From NCBI GenBank assembly GCA_014138645.1, contig JACJIB010000003.1, positions 496,001-560,000 on the forward strand: 64,000 nucleotides of DNA, written 5' to 3'. The position numbers were made by a program, and so were the translations under genes. Origin of the DNA: Methylorubrum thiocyanatum (GTDB taxonomy: Bacteria > Pseudomonadota > Alphaproteobacteria > Rhizobiales > Beijerinckiaceae). Of the stretch, positions 18,834 to 28,153 are shown piece by piece (position 1 is the stretch's first letter; every line of letters begins with the position of its first letter). The notes beneath the pieces are model-generated. The model was not told the DNA's origin. It did not search any database and was given only the letters and a program-made list of their open reading frames with translations.

Positions 18834-20195
18834 TCAAGACGGGTCCCGCGCCTCGTCCCCGTCTTGCCGCCGCGTCTCCGGCATGATCAGCAGCACGAGG
18901 GCGAGCCCGGCGGCACCGACGACAGCGAGGCCCAGGAACGCGGTGCGGCTGCCGAGTTCGTCGGCCATGAAGCCCGCCAGCGCCGTGGAGAGGGCGGCGC
19001 CGATACCCATGCCGGTGCCGACCGCGCCGAGCGCGGTGTTGAAGCGGCCGGTGCCGCGGGTGACGTCGGAGACGATCAGCGGGACCATGACGCCGAGGAC
19101 GGAGGCCGAAATTCCGTCGAAGACCTGGATCGCGACCATCCAGTAGGGATCGCTGACGAAGGCGAAGAGCAGTCCGCGGACGGGCAAGGCCGCGAAGCCG
19201 ATCACGAGGAGCGGCTTGCGCCCCCAGCTCTGGGCGAGGCGCCCGACGAAGGGGGCGGTGAGGGCGAGGACGGCCTGCGGGACCATGATGCAGGCGGCCA
19301 CCAGAGCCGTGGCGGTCTCGCTGGCGCGCAGGGTCATCACGCTCCCCACCAGCGGCAGCATCGCGGCGTTGGCGAGGAAGAACAGCACCATGCAGGCGGC
19401 GAAGCACAGCAGAGCCCGGTTCTTGAGGAGCACCGCGACGCCGCCGGCCTCGCGCGGCTCCGGCTCGCGAACCGCCGGCCGCGGCTTGCCGGCTTCCGTG
19501 GCACGGCCGGACGGAATGAACGACAGCGAGACAAGCGCCGGGATCACCAGCAGGCCGGCGAGGTAGAACACCGCGTTGTTCGACAGGTAGTAGCCGATGG
19601 CGCCCATGCCGGCGGCGCCGAGTGCGTTGCCGATCGCCGAGAAGCTGGCGTTGCGCCCCAGCCGCTCACCGGCCCGGGCGTGGCCCACGAGGCCGATGGA
19701 GATCGCGGCGATGGCCGGCGTCAGGACGCAGCTCGCCGCCGAGTGGATCGCCATGGCCAGCATGACGACGAGGTAGGTGGGCAGGGCCGCCAGCATCACC
19801 GCGCTCGCGCCGACCCAGAAGGCCGAGAAGCCGGCGGCGAAGCGCTTCGAGCGGGAGGCATCGACGAAGGCGCCGCCGGGCATCTGCCCGAGCAGGCTGA
19901 CGAGGCTGCCGACGGTCAGGGCGAGGCCGATATCCGACTGCGTCCACTTCTGCTGGGTGAAGTAGACGGCGAGGAAGGGGCCGAACCCGGTCTGCAGATT
20001 AGCGATGAAGAACGTGAACGCGTCGAGGCCGTAGGTCGCCCGGCGGGACGGCCCGGCGGGGCCGGTCGCGGGCTCGCTCGGGCGGCCGGCGCGGCGTGCC
20101 GGGCGGGCGCCGGCCCGTTCGCGCAGGTCGCTGCGATGGATGTCGCGTTCGCGCGCGGGATACGCACGCCGTTCCGTCACCGGGATTGCCGTCAT
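18834..20195 (-). CDS. Major facilitator superfamily transporter
   Basis: 453 residues with an N-terminal basic tail of about 55 residues and then 12 predicted membrane helices. The MFS loop motif is GQMPGGAFVDASRSKRF between helices 2 and 3, and the later one is LAQSWGRKPLLVIGF. No substrate-specific signature recognised. The ATG overlaps the stop of the upstream PRC-barrel gene by the ATGA arrangement, indicating translational coupling. The long Arg-rich N terminus (RRAYPARERDIHRSDLRERA) may be cytoplasmic or a start chosen too early; I see no later start with a better ribosome site. Confidence 0.82.
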   Translation of the reverse strand: MTAIPVTERRAYPARERDIHRSDLRERAGARPARRAGRPSEPATGPAGPSRRATYGLDAFTFFIANLQTGFGPFLAVYFTQQKWTQSDIGLALTVGSLVSLLGQMPGGAFVDASRSKRFAAGFSAFWVGASAVMLAALPTYLVVMLAMAIHSAASCVLTPAIAAISIGLVGHARAGERLGRNASFSAIGNALGAAGMGAIGYYLSNNAVFYLAGLLVIPALVSLSFIPSGRATEAGKPRPAVREPEPREAGGVAVLLKNRALLCFAACMVLFFLANAAMLPLVGSVMTLRASETATALVAACIMVPQAVLALTAPFVGRLAQSWGRKPLLVIGFAALPVRGLLFAFVSDPYWMVAIQVFDGISASVLGVMVPLIVSDVTRGTGRFNTALGAVGTGMGIGAALSTALAGFMADELGSRTAFLGLAVVGAAGLALVLLIMPETRRQDGDEARDPS

Positions 20196-20824
20196 TTGTC
20201 CGGCGTCTTCTCCTGCGGCCGGTCGGGGGCCTTGTCGGACGGGACGGCGGCCTTCTCGGCCGTGGCGGAGGCATCGCTTTCCGGCTGGGCGGGAGCACTG
20301 CTGCCGACGGCGCCCGGGCTGGTGGCGCCGAGCACGACGATGGGCTCGCCGGACTTGTATTCCGGTGAGACGCGGACTTGGTTGCGGTTGAGCTGGAGCG
20401 TCAGGCGCCCGACCTTGCCCTCGGTGGTGAACTTCAGGACCCGCCAGTCGACGGCGATCTTGCGCGAGCCGACGCCGAGAAAGCCGCCGAAATCGATCAC
20501 CGCGGCGCGGGGGCGGCCTTCGCGGTCGATGATGACGTCGATGATCCGGCCGAGGTCGTCGCCGTTCATGGCGCGCACGCTCTTCCCGAGCAGGCTCTCA
20601 TAATCCTGGGTGTCGAGAACGACCGCCGGAGTTCCACCGCCTTGGGACGGCGCGACGGCGCCATTCGCCGGCGCAGCGGGTGGCGTCGCGGGGGCCGCGG
20701 CCGGCGGGGGAGCGGCGGCGGGCGGGGTCTCGCCCGAGGTGCCGGGGGAACCATCCGCGGCCATGGCCGCCGTGGCGAGGAGGACGATCGCCGGTGTCAC
20801 GATCGGCCGGATCAGTCTGAGCAC
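20192..20824 (-). CDS. Exported PRC-barrel domain protein
   Basis: 210 residues. GTG start after AGAGG; signal peptide LRLIRPIVTPAIVLLATAAMA, cleavage near residue 23. Low-complexity Pro/Ala/Gly linker to residue 65, then a PRC barrel: YESLLGKSVRAMNGDDLGRI, VIIDREGRPRAAVIDFGGFL, GSRKIAVDWRVLKF. The C terminus is Ala/Pro/Lys-rich. Annotated in relatives as photosynthetic reaction-centre-like H-subunit domain, but PRC domains here are general. Its stop overlaps the MFS start, so the two are coupled. Confidence 0.75.
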   Translation of the reverse strand: MLRLIRPIVTPAIVLLATAAMAADGSPGTSGETPPAAAPPPAAAPATPPAAPANGAVAPSQGGGTPAVVLDTQDYESLLGKSVRAMNGDDLGRIIDVIIDREGRPRAAVIDFGGFLGVGSRKIAVDWRVLKFTTEGKVGRLTLQLNRNQVRVSPEYKSGEPIVVLGATSPGAVGSSAPAQPESDASATAEKAAVPSDKAPDRPQEKTPDK

Positions 20825-21236
20825 CCCTACACCTCTCGACAGTCTGCAAGATCCGCGTGCCGGCCGAACGAGCCGGCCAGCCTTGAACGTATGAAGCGGG
20901 CGGACGCATGGTCCATGCCCGGCAACCACGGCGAAGTTATGGATGGGTCCGGCCCCGCATGGCCGGGCCGCGCCATCCTCCGCCCGATTTCCCGCTCGGC
21001 TCTTCGCCGAGCCTTTCGGCAAACGCTTTGTCGAGCCTTTCGCCGGCAGGTTTTCGGCCGCCCTGTGCGGGGTCGGCCGCGATGCGCCGCCTGCGGGGTG
21101 GACACGGACCGCCGCCGTCTGGTTTTCGCCCAAACCCTGCCTTAGACGGGTGCAGGAGATCTTAACGATGCCGTCTCCGGGCCGGGCTCCTAGCCGGCCT
21201 TCCGGAGGCAATGGCCGGTACGAGGACAGGACTTTC

Positions 21237-21611
21237 ATGCTCAACCCGTCGAGATTCTGCGCCGCGGCGCTTCTTGCGGCGAGCCTCGGCGGCTGCCAGG
21301 CCCTCGGCGGCGGCGGCGGGGTGATGCCGGAGACCGATCTCGGCCCGCCCCCCTCCGCCCGCGGCACGCTGCCCGGCCGCCCCCTGCGCAGCGCCCAGAC
21401 CGATGACGACGGCCGGCCGCTGGCCGCGACGCCCACGCGCGCCCTGGAACTGCCGAAGAACATCCGCGGCGAGACCCGCACCGCCGATGACGGCCCGCGA
21501 CGCATCCGCCGGGAAGAGATCGACGGCGAGCCGACCACACGCTCGAGCTCGGGCGGCCTCTCCCCGCAGATGGGCGCCAGCGGCAGCGTCGGCCTCGGCG
21601 GCAAGTTCTGA
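21237..21611 (+). CDS. Small lipoprotein
   Basis: 124 residues. Lipoprotein signal peptide MLNPSRFCAAALLAASLGGC with lipobox LGGC; Cys20 would be acylated. The mature part is Gly/Pro/Arg-rich and probably disordered, with no domain I know. GAGGACAGG precedes the ATG. Divergent from the PRC-barrel/MFS pair and convergent with a second PRC-barrel gene 30 bp away. Confidence 0.65.
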   Translation: MLNPSRFCAAALLAASLGGCQALGGGGGVMPETDLGPPPSARGTLPGRPLRSAQTDDDGRPLAATPTRALELPKNIRGETRTADDGPRRIRREEIDGEPTTRSSSGGLSPQMGASGSVGLGGKF

Positions 21612-21641
21612 GGCAGGCGTCGCCCCGCTTCGCGCGATCGC

Positions 21642-22082
21642 TCAGGCGGTCGGCGCCTTACGGCCTCCCCAATGGTCGTCGAGGCGCCCGCCGTAACCGG
21701 GATCGTTGAACGGCTCCTCGCCGGGTCCGTGGGTCGGCGCGCCTTCGAGGTCGGCCGGGTCGATATCGACCACGTAGCCGCCGAGTTCGACCGAGTAGGT
21801 CAGCGCGTTCCACGGCAGGGGGTGATAGGCCTCGCCGAAGCCGAGGAAGCCGCCGAAGGACAGGACGGCATAGGCGACCTGTCCCGAGACCTTATCGACC
21901 ATGAAATTGTAGACGCTGCCGAGATGGCGCCCGGTGCCGTCGTAGACCGGCGTGCCCTCGACCTTGTCCGAGGCGATCAGCCGGGGGGTCTCGTTGGTCG
22001 CCACGCCCGTGCCGGATGATGGGTCGAGTTCGAGCGTTCCCGGCTTACGATAGGCCCGCTCTTCGGGCAGATCCGTCGGCAT
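21642..22082 (-). CDS. PRC-barrel domain protein
   Basis: 146 residues, no signal peptide. PRC barrel spans about residues 35-105: LIASDKVEGTPVYDG, HLGSVYNFMVDKVSGQVAYA, SFGGFLGFGEAYHPLPWNAL. The C terminus is acidic, then DDHWGGRKAPTA. Typical of stress-linked cytoplasmic PRC proteins in this group. Start ATG is chosen because GGAG lies 6-7 bases upstream and the conserved part starts soon after. Divergent from the SWIB gene across 336 bp. Confidence 0.78.
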   Translation of the reverse strand: MPTDLPEERAYRKPGTLELDPSSGTGVATNETPRLIASDKVEGTPVYDGTGRHLGSVYNFMVDKVSGQVAYAVLSFGGFLGFGEAYHPLPWNALTYSVELGGYVVDIDPADLEGAPTHGPGEEPFNDPGYGGRLDDHWGGRKAPTA

Positions 22083-22418
22083 CCACGTCTCCAGCTTGTC
22101 CCTAACAGGGCTGCGACCCTGGGCTCTTGCTTGAATGCGACGCGGCCGGCACGGTTCCCGCTCTATCGTCCGCCCGCCTCGGGTGCGGGCTCCGTGAACG
22201 GCCCCGCTCCCTCCGGCCGGCGCGAAAAAATCCCGCGAACGGTGGATTGGGCTGCGGAAAGGCCCGCTGATCTGTGGATGGACAGCGCAGCGGTGCTGTT
22301 CTCCACTTGGAACGGGCGCGGCACCGCTTAGTTGTTGCTCCTCAGTGCCCCAATGCCCCCAGGGGACCCCCTCGGGCTCGGGACACGAATCTGCCGGTCC
22401 GCAGGACGGAGGGAAACC
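22083..22418. other. Divergent promoter region with EcfG-like site
   Basis: 336 bases between PRC-barrel and SWIB genes. On the plus strand GGAAC (22309-22313), 16 bases, then AGTT (22330-22333) is close to the general-stress sigma factor EcfG consensus (GGAAC-N16/17-CGTT) of this group, with one base off in the -10 element. It lies 86 bases before the SWIB ATG. No ORF or RNA gene is evident in the rest. Confidence 0.35.
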
Positions 22419-22751
22419 ATGGCTACCAAGACGACGGAGAAGAAGGCGGCTGCGCCCAAGAGCGCCGCGAAGAAGGAGACCGCCACCAAGGCTGCCTCCG
22501 GCACCAAGCCGAACGCGCTTCAGCAGCCCCTGAAGCCGTCTCCCGAACTCGCCGCCATCGTCGGCGACAAGCCCCTGCCGCGCGGCGAGGTCGTCAGCAA
22601 GGTGTGGGAGCACATCAAGAAGCACAACCTCCAGAACCCGGAGAACAAGCGCGAGATCGTCGCCGACGACAAGCTCAAGAAGATCTTCGGGAAGGACAAG
22701 TGCTCGATGTTCGAGATGAACAAGCATCTCGCCGCGCACCTGAAGTCCTGA
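22419..22751 (+). CDS. SWIB/MDM2 domain protein with lysine-rich N-terminal tail
   Basis: 110 residues. Residues 1-35 are Lys/Ala/Thr-rich (MATKTTEKKAAAPKSAAKKE), like histone H1 or HU-like tails; residues 38-108 are a SWIB domain: LQQPLKPSPELAAIVGDKPL, RGEVVSKVWEHIKKHNLQ, KREIVADDKLKKIFGK, MFEMNKHLAAHL. In bacteria this fusion is found in Chlamydiae and rhizobia and is presumed to bind DNA; its role is not settled. GGAGGG precedes the ATG. An EcfG-like promoter lies upstream (see regulatory entry). Confidence 0.88.
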   Translation: MATKTTEKKAAAPKSAAKKETATKAASGTKPNALQQPLKPSPELAAIVGDKPLPRGEVVSKVWEHIKKHNLQNPENKREIVADDKLKKIFGKDKCSMFEMNKHLAAHLKS

Positions 22752-22846
22752 TCACGCGAGCCGTTCGCGGACCGTCCCTCGGAGTACGGAGCCGGTCAGG
22801 CCGGTCCGTACGTCCGACGGGCTCCGGGTGCGCTCAGGCGCGATCT

Positions 22847-23638
22847 TTAGGCGATGCCGCGCAGGACGCCGCCATCGACCCGCAGGGCCGCCCCCGTGGT
22901 GGCGCTCGCGGCGGGCGTGCAGAGATAGGCCACCATGTTGGCCACCTCCTCCGGCTGTGCGAGGCGCTTCAGGAGCGAGGTCGGCCGGTTCTCGGCGATG
23001 AAGGCGCGGCCCTTGGCCTCGAGATCGCCGTCGCCTCCGCCCATCGATTCGAGGAAATCCGCCACGCCCTCCGTCATGGTCGGACCGGGCAGGACGCTGT
23101 TGACGGTGACGCCGCTGCCGCCGACCGTCTCGGCCAGCCCGCGGGAGACGGCGAGTTGCGCCGTCTTCGTCATGCCGTAATGGACCATCTCCGGCGGGAT
23201 GTTGACGCCCGACTCGCTGGCGATGAAGACGATCCGCCCCCAGCCGCGCTCGACCATGCCGGGGCCGTAGGCCCGCGAGAGACGGATGCCGCTCATCACG
23301 TTCACCTCGAAGAAGCGGCGCCACTCGGTATCCGCGATCTCGAAGAACGGCTTCGGCTCGAAGATGCCGGCATTGTTGACGAGGATGTCGACCCTTGGCA
23401 CGGCGGCGACGAGTTCGGCCGCGCCCTCTTCGGTGCCGACATCACCGATGCCGGCGATGAACTCAGCCCCGGCCACCTCGTCGCGAAGCCGGGCGATCGC
23501 CGCATCCACCCGCTCGGCGGTGCGGCCGTTGACGGCGACGGTGGCACCGAGCCGGCCGAGTTCCCGCGCCACCGCGTAGCCGATGCCGCCGGTCGAGCCG
23601 GTGACGAGGGCGCGGCGCCCCTTCAGATCGATGTCCAT
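22847..23638 (-). CDS. Short-chain dehydrogenase/reductase
   Basis: 263 residues, classical SDR. Nucleotide site TGSTGGIGYAV, NNAG motif in ILVNNAGIF, active-site Ser in IASESGV and Tyr/Lys in YGMTK (YxxxK). The NGRT after the second strand suggests NADPH. Start ATG is chosen at MDIDLKGRRALVTG. Substrate unknown; relatives are annotated as 3-oxoacyl-ACP reductases by default. Same strand as the MFS gene upstream, 80 bp apart. Confidence 0.86.
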   Translation of the reverse strand: MDIDLKGRRALVTGSTGGIGYAVARELGRLGATVAVNGRTAERVDAAIARLRDEVAGAEFIAGIGDVGTEEGAAELVAAVPRVDILVNNAGIFEPKPFFEIADTEWRRFFEVNVMSGIRLSRAYGPGMVERGWGRIVFIASESGVNIPPEMVHYGMTKTAQLAVSRGLAETVGGSGVTVNSVLPGPTMTEGVADFLESMGGGDGDLEAKGRAFIAENRPTSLLKRLAQPEEVANMVAYLCTPAASATTGAALRVDGGVLRGIA

Positions 23639-23718
23639 CCTCCGCCTCCTCACAGCAACCAACCGTGTCGAGGATGCAACGCGCGAGCCGGAGCTTGGTG
23701 CTGACCGCGGATGCGGGG

Positions 23719-25098
23719 TCAGGGCCTCGTCCGGCGCAGGCCGCTCGCCAGGGCACCGGTCAGCGCCAGGGCGACGGCGCACCAGAGCGTGACGGCGAAG
23801 GCGCCCACCGGTCCGCCCGGAATCAGGCCGAACAGCACGGCGACCAGGGCCGCACCCAGCGACTGGCCGACGAGCCGGGCGCTCGACTGCATGCCGCTGG
23901 CGCCGCCGCTGCGCTCCCGCGGGGCGCTGGTGATGATGACCTTGTTGTTGGGCGACTGGAACAGCCCGAAGCCGATGCCTGCAAGCGTCAGCCGCCAAAC
24001 CACGTCGAGGGTCGTGGGCGCTTCCGGCAGGAGGGCCAGCGCCGCCATGCCGGCGGCCAGCAGGACGAGGCCGAGGCTGCCCAGCAGCCCCGGCGGGAAG
24101 CGGTCGGCCAGCCGCCCGGCAAAGGGCGACATCGCCGCGATGGCGAGCGGCCAGGGCGTCATCAGAAAGCCGGTGCGGGTCTCGGACAGGCCCAGGCCAT
24201 CGTGGAAGTAGAAGGGCAGGGCGACATAGGCGATCATCTGCGCCGAAAACGAGCAGACCGAGGCCACCATCGACAGGGCGAAGGCCGGGATCCGCAACAG
24301 GTCGAGGGGCAAGAGCGGCACCGCGCGCCGCATCTGGCTGCGCACGAAGACGACGCCGACCGCGAGCGAGGCGGCGATCGCGATGCAGGCCGGCAGGCGC
24401 GTGTCCGGGTCGGCGAGGCCGTCGAGGCCGACGATCAGCAGGCCGATGGTGAGGGCGTTGAGGCCGGCGCTAGTCAGGTCGAAGCGGCGGGCGGAGCGAG
24501 GCGTCTGCGGCAGGGTGCGGGCGCCGACCGCGAGCGCCACGAGCCCGACCGGCAGGTTGACGAGAAACAGCCAGGGCCAGGTCGCGACCGAGAGGATCGC
24601 GGCGGCGACCGTCGGGCCGGCGGCGGAGGCCACCGCCACGATCAGTGCCACGTTGCCGACTCCGCGCCCGATCAGCCGGTGCGGATAGATGAAGCGCACG
24701 AGCGCGATGTTGACGCTCATGATCCCGGCCGCGCCGAGTCCCTGGGCGACCCGCGCGGCGGTGAGGCTGGCGAGGCCCGGCGCCACCGCGCAGGCGAGCG
24801 AGGCCGCGGTGAAGACGGCCAGTCCGGCGAGATAGACCCGGCGATAACCCCAGATCTCGCCGAGCGTCGCCAGCGGCAGCAGGGTGGCGGTGACCGCGAT
24901 CTGATAGGCGCTGACGATGAAGATCGCGTCGGAGGCCGGCACCGCGAGGTCGCGGGCGATCACCGGCAGGGCGACGTTGACGATCGCCCCGTCGAGCACT
25001 GCCATGGAGATGGCCAGACCCATGGCGGCGAGCGCCAGGAGCCGCTCCCGCAACGGCAGCCCGTCGCCGCCCGTTTCTCCCGTTCTCCGCACCGTCAC
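23719..25098 (-). CDS. MFS multidrug exporter, DHA2/EmrB-like
   Basis: 459 residues with 14 predicted membrane helices. MFS DHA2 marks: LDGAIVNVALPVIARDL in helix 1 (the D-x-x-I-V-N-x-A-L-P signature), the loop motif GEIWGYRRVYLAGL, and the VAQGLGAAGIMSVNIALVRF of helix 4. Proton-driven efflux of lipophilic compounds is the family role. No TetR or MarR regulator is adjacent in the window. The short intergenic gap to the SDR gene suggests possible co-transcription. Confidence 0.85.
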   Translation of the reverse strand: MTVRRTGETGGDGLPLRERLLALAAMGLAISMAVLDGAIVNVALPVIARDLAVPASDAIFIVSAYQIAVTATLLPLATLGEIWGYRRVYLAGLAVFTAASLACAVAPGLASLTAARVAQGLGAAGIMSVNIALVRFIYPHRLIGRGVGNVALIVAVASAAGPTVAAAILSVATWPWLFLVNLPVGLVALAVGARTLPQTPRSARRFDLTSAGLNALTIGLLIVGLDGLADPDTRLPACIAIAASLAVGVVFVRSQMRRAVPLLPLDLLRIPAFALSMVASVCSFSAQMIAYVALPFYFHDGLGLSETRTGFLMTPWPLAIAAMSPFAGRLADRFPPGLLGSLGLVLLAAGMAALALLPEAPTTLDVVWRLTLAGIGFGLFQSPNNKVIITSAPRERSGGASGMQSSARLVGQSLGAALVAVLFGLIPGGPVGAFAVTLWCAVALALTGALASGLRRTRP

Positions 25099-25304
25099 CT
25101 TCCACGATCCGGTGCTTGCAGGCGGCCAATCCGCCCTATCTGTCCCTCACCGGACGATGTGCCGAGTGCAGGCGTGGCGCCGCCCGGGCAGAACCCGAGC
25201 CGATCGCGCACCGTCCCCGGGGTGTCGGAGTCCGGGACGATGCGCCGGAGGCTCGTGTCTGCACCGTCCTGTCCAGAAAGCCGGCCACCGGAGACGAAGT
25301 GTTC

Positions 25305-26327
25305 ATGCGTGCCCATCCGATCCTCGCACCCTGCCTCGCACTCGGTCTCGCGCTGCTGCCGGCGCTGACGCCTGAAGCCGCGCGCGCCGAAGAGCAGCCG
25401 CCGCTCGGCATCGGCCTCGAAGGCTTCGCCTATCCGTTCCCGGTGCGCTTCCTGCCGCTCACGCGCGACGGTGAGGCGCAGCGCCTCGCCTACATGGATG
25501 TGCCCGCCGCCGACAACGCCAATGGCCGCACGGTGCTGCTGCTGCACGGGCGCAACTTTCCGTCGAGCTACTGGGAGCCGGTGATCCGGGCGCTGTCGAA
25601 TGCGGGCTACCGGGTGGTGGTCCCCGATCAGCTCGGCTTCGGCAAGTCCTCGAAGCCGGTCGGCGCCTTCACCTTCGACCGGATGGCCGCCGACACCGTG
25701 GCGCTCGCCGACAGCCTCAAGATCCAGCGCTTCGACGTGGTGGCCCATTCCATGGGCGGCATGCTCGCGGTGCGGATGGCCCGCAACTACCCGCAGCGGG
25801 TCAACAGCCTCGTCCTGGAGGCGCCGATCGGGCTTGAGGATTACCGCTACACCGTCCCGCCCGTCTCCGACGAGACGCTGATCGCCCGCGAGGCGGACCT
25901 GACGGCGGAGGCCTACCGCAAGCAGTTGATGACGAGCTACGCGCTCTCGATCCCCGCCTCGGCGATCGAGCCGTTCGTCTCGATCCGCGAACGGGTGAAG
26001 GGCTCGGGCGAGTATCCGCGCTGGCTGAAGTCGTTCGTGAACTCCTACCAGATGATCTGGGGCCAGCCGATCGTCCACGAGATCCCGCTGGTGAGGGCGC
26101 CGACCCTGTTCATCATGGGCGCCAACGACCACAACGCCCCCGGCAAGGGCTTCGCGCCGGCGGAGATGCGCTCGGGCATGGGCGACAATACGGGGCACGC
26201 CCGCGCGCTCGCCGGCCGGATGCCGAACGGCAAGGCGGAGGTCCTCAACAATGTCGGCCACCTCGTCCACATAGAGGCGACCGACATGTTCAACACGCTG
26301 ACGCTCGAGTTCCTCAACACGCATTGA
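25305..26327 (+). CDS. Exported alpha/beta hydrolase
   Basis: 340 residues. Signal peptide MRAHPILAPCLALGLALLPA with cleavage after ARA (about residue 27). Alpha/beta hydrolase: oxyanion HGRNFPSSYW, nucleophile Ser in VAHSMGGMLA, acid in FIMGANDHNA and His in NVGHLVHIEA. Relatives are lipases or haloalkane/epoxide-type hydrolases without assigned substrate. ATG 25305 (MRAHPIL) is preceded by GGAG at longer than usual spacing; an earlier start remains possible. Followed by a beta-hydroxyacid dehydrogenase gene 77 bp downstream, possibly in one transcript. Confidence 0.84.
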   Translation: MRAHPILAPCLALGLALLPALTPEAARAEEQPPLGIGLEGFAYPFPVRFLPLTRDGEAQRLAYMDVPAADNANGRTVLLLHGRNFPSSYWEPVIRALSNAGYRVVVPDQLGFGKSSKPVGAFTFDRMAADTVALADSLKIQRFDVVAHSMGGMLAVRMARNYPQRVNSLVLEAPIGLEDYRYTVPPVSDETLIAREADLTAEAYRKQLMTSYALSIPASAIEPFVSIRERVKGSGEYPRWLKSFVNSYQMIWGQPIVHEIPLVRAPTLFIMGANDHNAPGKGFAPAEMRSGMGDNTGHARALAGRMPNGKAEVLNNVGHLVHIEATDMFNTLTLEFLNTH

Positions 26328-26404
26328 GCGCCCGCTCGCGACGCATCGCGGGCCGGTGCGTTCCCCCCGTGCAGGGGCGCGACGACCAATTCGGAGTTTA
26401 GAGC

Positions 26405-27271
26405 ATGGATGTCGGTTTCATCGGGCTCGGCCGCATGGGCCGGGTCATGGCGGCGCGGCTCGTCGCGGCGGGCCACCGGGTGCGGGTCTGGAACCGCTCG
26501 CCGGAGGCGGCGAAGAGCGTCGAGGGCGCCGAGCCCGTGGACAGCGCGGCGGAGGCGTTTTCCGGGGATGCCGCGATCACGATGCTCGCCGACGACGCGG
26601 CTTTGCGCGCCGTGACCATCGAGGGCGGCCTGCTCGATTCCGGCCAAAGGCCGGGCGTCCATGTCGGGATGTCGACGATCTCGGTGGCGCTCGCCAAGGA
26701 ACTGGCCGCGGTTCACGGCCGGGCGGGCGTGCCTTACGTCTCCGCCCCGGTCTTCGGTCGCCCGGACGCGGCGGAAAAGGGCGCGCTCAACATCATCGCC
26801 GCGGGTGATGATGCCGCGATTGCCCGGGTGCAGCCGCTGTTCGACGCCATGGGCACGAAGACCTGGCGCTTCGGCGCGGAGCCGGAAAAGGCCAACGCCG
26901 TGAAGCTTGCGGGCAACTTCATGCTGGTCTCGGCCATCGAGGCGATGGGCGAGGCCTCGGCGTTTGCCGAGGGTCACGGCATCCCGGGCCGCGACGTGCT
27001 GGAGATGCTCACCAGCACGCTCTTCGCCTCGCCGGTCTACAAGAATTACGGCGCGATGATCATGGAAGGCCGCTACGAACCGCCGGGCTTCACCATGCGG
27101 CTCGGCCTCAAGGACGTGCGGCTGGCGCTGGCCGCGGGCGATGCGGTGAACGTGCCGATGCCGTTCGCCAGCGTGCTGCGCGACAACCTCCTCGACGCCA
27201 TCGCCCATGGCGACGGCGACAAGGACTTTGCGGGGCTCGCGACGGTGGCCGCCCGGCGCAGCGGGCGCTGA
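26405..27271 (+). CDS. NAD-binding beta-hydroxyacid dehydrogenase (3-hydroxyisobutyrate/6-phosphogluconate-type)
   Basis: 288 residues. N-terminal Rossmann fold VGFIGLGRMGRVMAARL, GMSTIS substrate loop, SAPVFGRPDAAEKGAL, catalytic Lys in NAVKLAGNFMLVSAIEA, and the C-terminal helical domain with GLKDVRLALAAG. Family members oxidise short beta-hydroxyacids or reduce succinic semialdehyde/tartronate semialdehyde. In serine-cycle bacteria tartronate-semialdehyde or glyoxylate reductases occur in this family; specificity here is not readable. Good length for the family. Confidence 0.87.
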   Translation: MDVGFIGLGRMGRVMAARLVAAGHRVRVWNRSPEAAKSVEGAEPVDSAAEAFSGDAAITMLADDAALRAVTIEGGLLDSGQRPGVHVGMSTISVALAKELAAVHGRAGVPYVSAPVFGRPDAAEKGALNIIAAGDDAAIARVQPLFDAMGTKTWRFGAEPEKANAVKLAGNFMLVSAIEAMGEASAFAEGHGIPGRDVLEMLTSTLFASPVYKNYGAMIMEGRYEPPGFTMRLGLKDVRLALAAGDAVNVPMPFASVLRDNLLDAIAHGDGDKDFAGLATVAARRSGR

Positions 27272-27275
27272 GCCG

Positions 27276-27983
27276 CTACCGCTTCGTGTTCGCCGCCGTC
27301 TGGCCGAACATGACTTTCTTGGCGTCCTCGCTCATCGGCTGGCCGTGGTTCGGGTTGGCCTCGGCCGCCTTCGCATAGGCCGCCTTGGTGGCGGGGCGCT
27401 CGGCGATCGCCTCGAACCAGCGCTTCAGGTTCGGGTGGTCGTCGAGGCGCTGGCCCTGCTTCTCCCACGGCACGATCCAGGGATAGGCCGCCATGTCGGC
27501 GATGGTGTAGTCGGCCCCCGCGACGAAGGCACGGTCGGCGAGCCGCCGGTCGAGCACGCCGTAGAGGCGGTTCGTCTCCTTCACGTAGCGCTCGATCGCG
27601 TAGGGGATCTTCTCCGGCGCGTATTGCGAGAAGTGGTGGTTCTGGCCGAGCATCGGCCCGAGCCCGCCCATCTGCCAGAACAGCCATTGCAGGGTCTCGG
27701 CGCGGCCGCGCAGATCGGCGGGCAGGAAGCGCCCGGTCTTCTCCGCGAGGTAGAGCAGGATCGCGCCGGACTCGAACAGAGAGACCGGGGCGCCGCCATC
27801 CGCCGGCTCGCGATCGACGATCGCCGGCATGCGGTTGTTCGGGGCGATCTTGAGAAAGGCCGGTTCGAACTGCGCTCCCTTGCCGATATCCACCGGGTGG
27901 ATCGTGTAGGGGAGGCCGGCCTCCTCCAGGAACATCGTCACCTTGTGACCGTTCGGGGTCGGCCAATAATGCAGGTCGATCAT
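27276..27983 (-). CDS. Glutathione S-transferase (YfcG-like)
   Basis: 235 residues. Thioredoxin fold with YWPTPNGHKVTMFLEE, cis-proline NNRMPAIVD and SLFESGAILLYLAEKTG, then an all-helical domain with QWLFWQMGGLGPMLGQNHHFSQ, which is the YfcG/Ure2-like signature. YfcG-type proteins act as disulfide-bond oxidoreductases with bound GSSG more than as conjugating enzymes. Start ATG at MIDLHYWPTP; the frame is open upstream to 28061. Its stop lies 4 bp from that of the convergent dehydrogenase gene. Confidence 0.88.
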   Translation of the reverse strand: MIDLHYWPTPNGHKVTMFLEEAGLPYTIHPVDIGKGAQFEPAFLKIAPNNRMPAIVDREPADGGAPVSLFESGAILLYLAEKTGRFLPADLRGRAETLQWLFWQMGGLGPMLGQNHHFSQYAPEKIPYAIERYVKETNRLYGVLDRRLADRAFVAGADYTIADMAAYPWIVPWEKQGQRLDDHPNLKRWFEAIAERPATKAAYAKAAEANPNHGQPMSEDAKKVMFGQTAANTKR

Positions 27984-28153
27984 CGCTACGCCTTGTCTTC
28001 GAGCCGCGAGGGCAGGGGCTCCGGCCTGCGGCGAAGTGGGACTCCGGCGCGCTTCGATCAAGCCGGGACCGGTGCCGCCATTTGCGCCGATCGGCGGAGG
28101 TCGTCCTTTACCTTTTCCGTGCTGGGATGCCGGAACGCACGAAAGGACGGATC

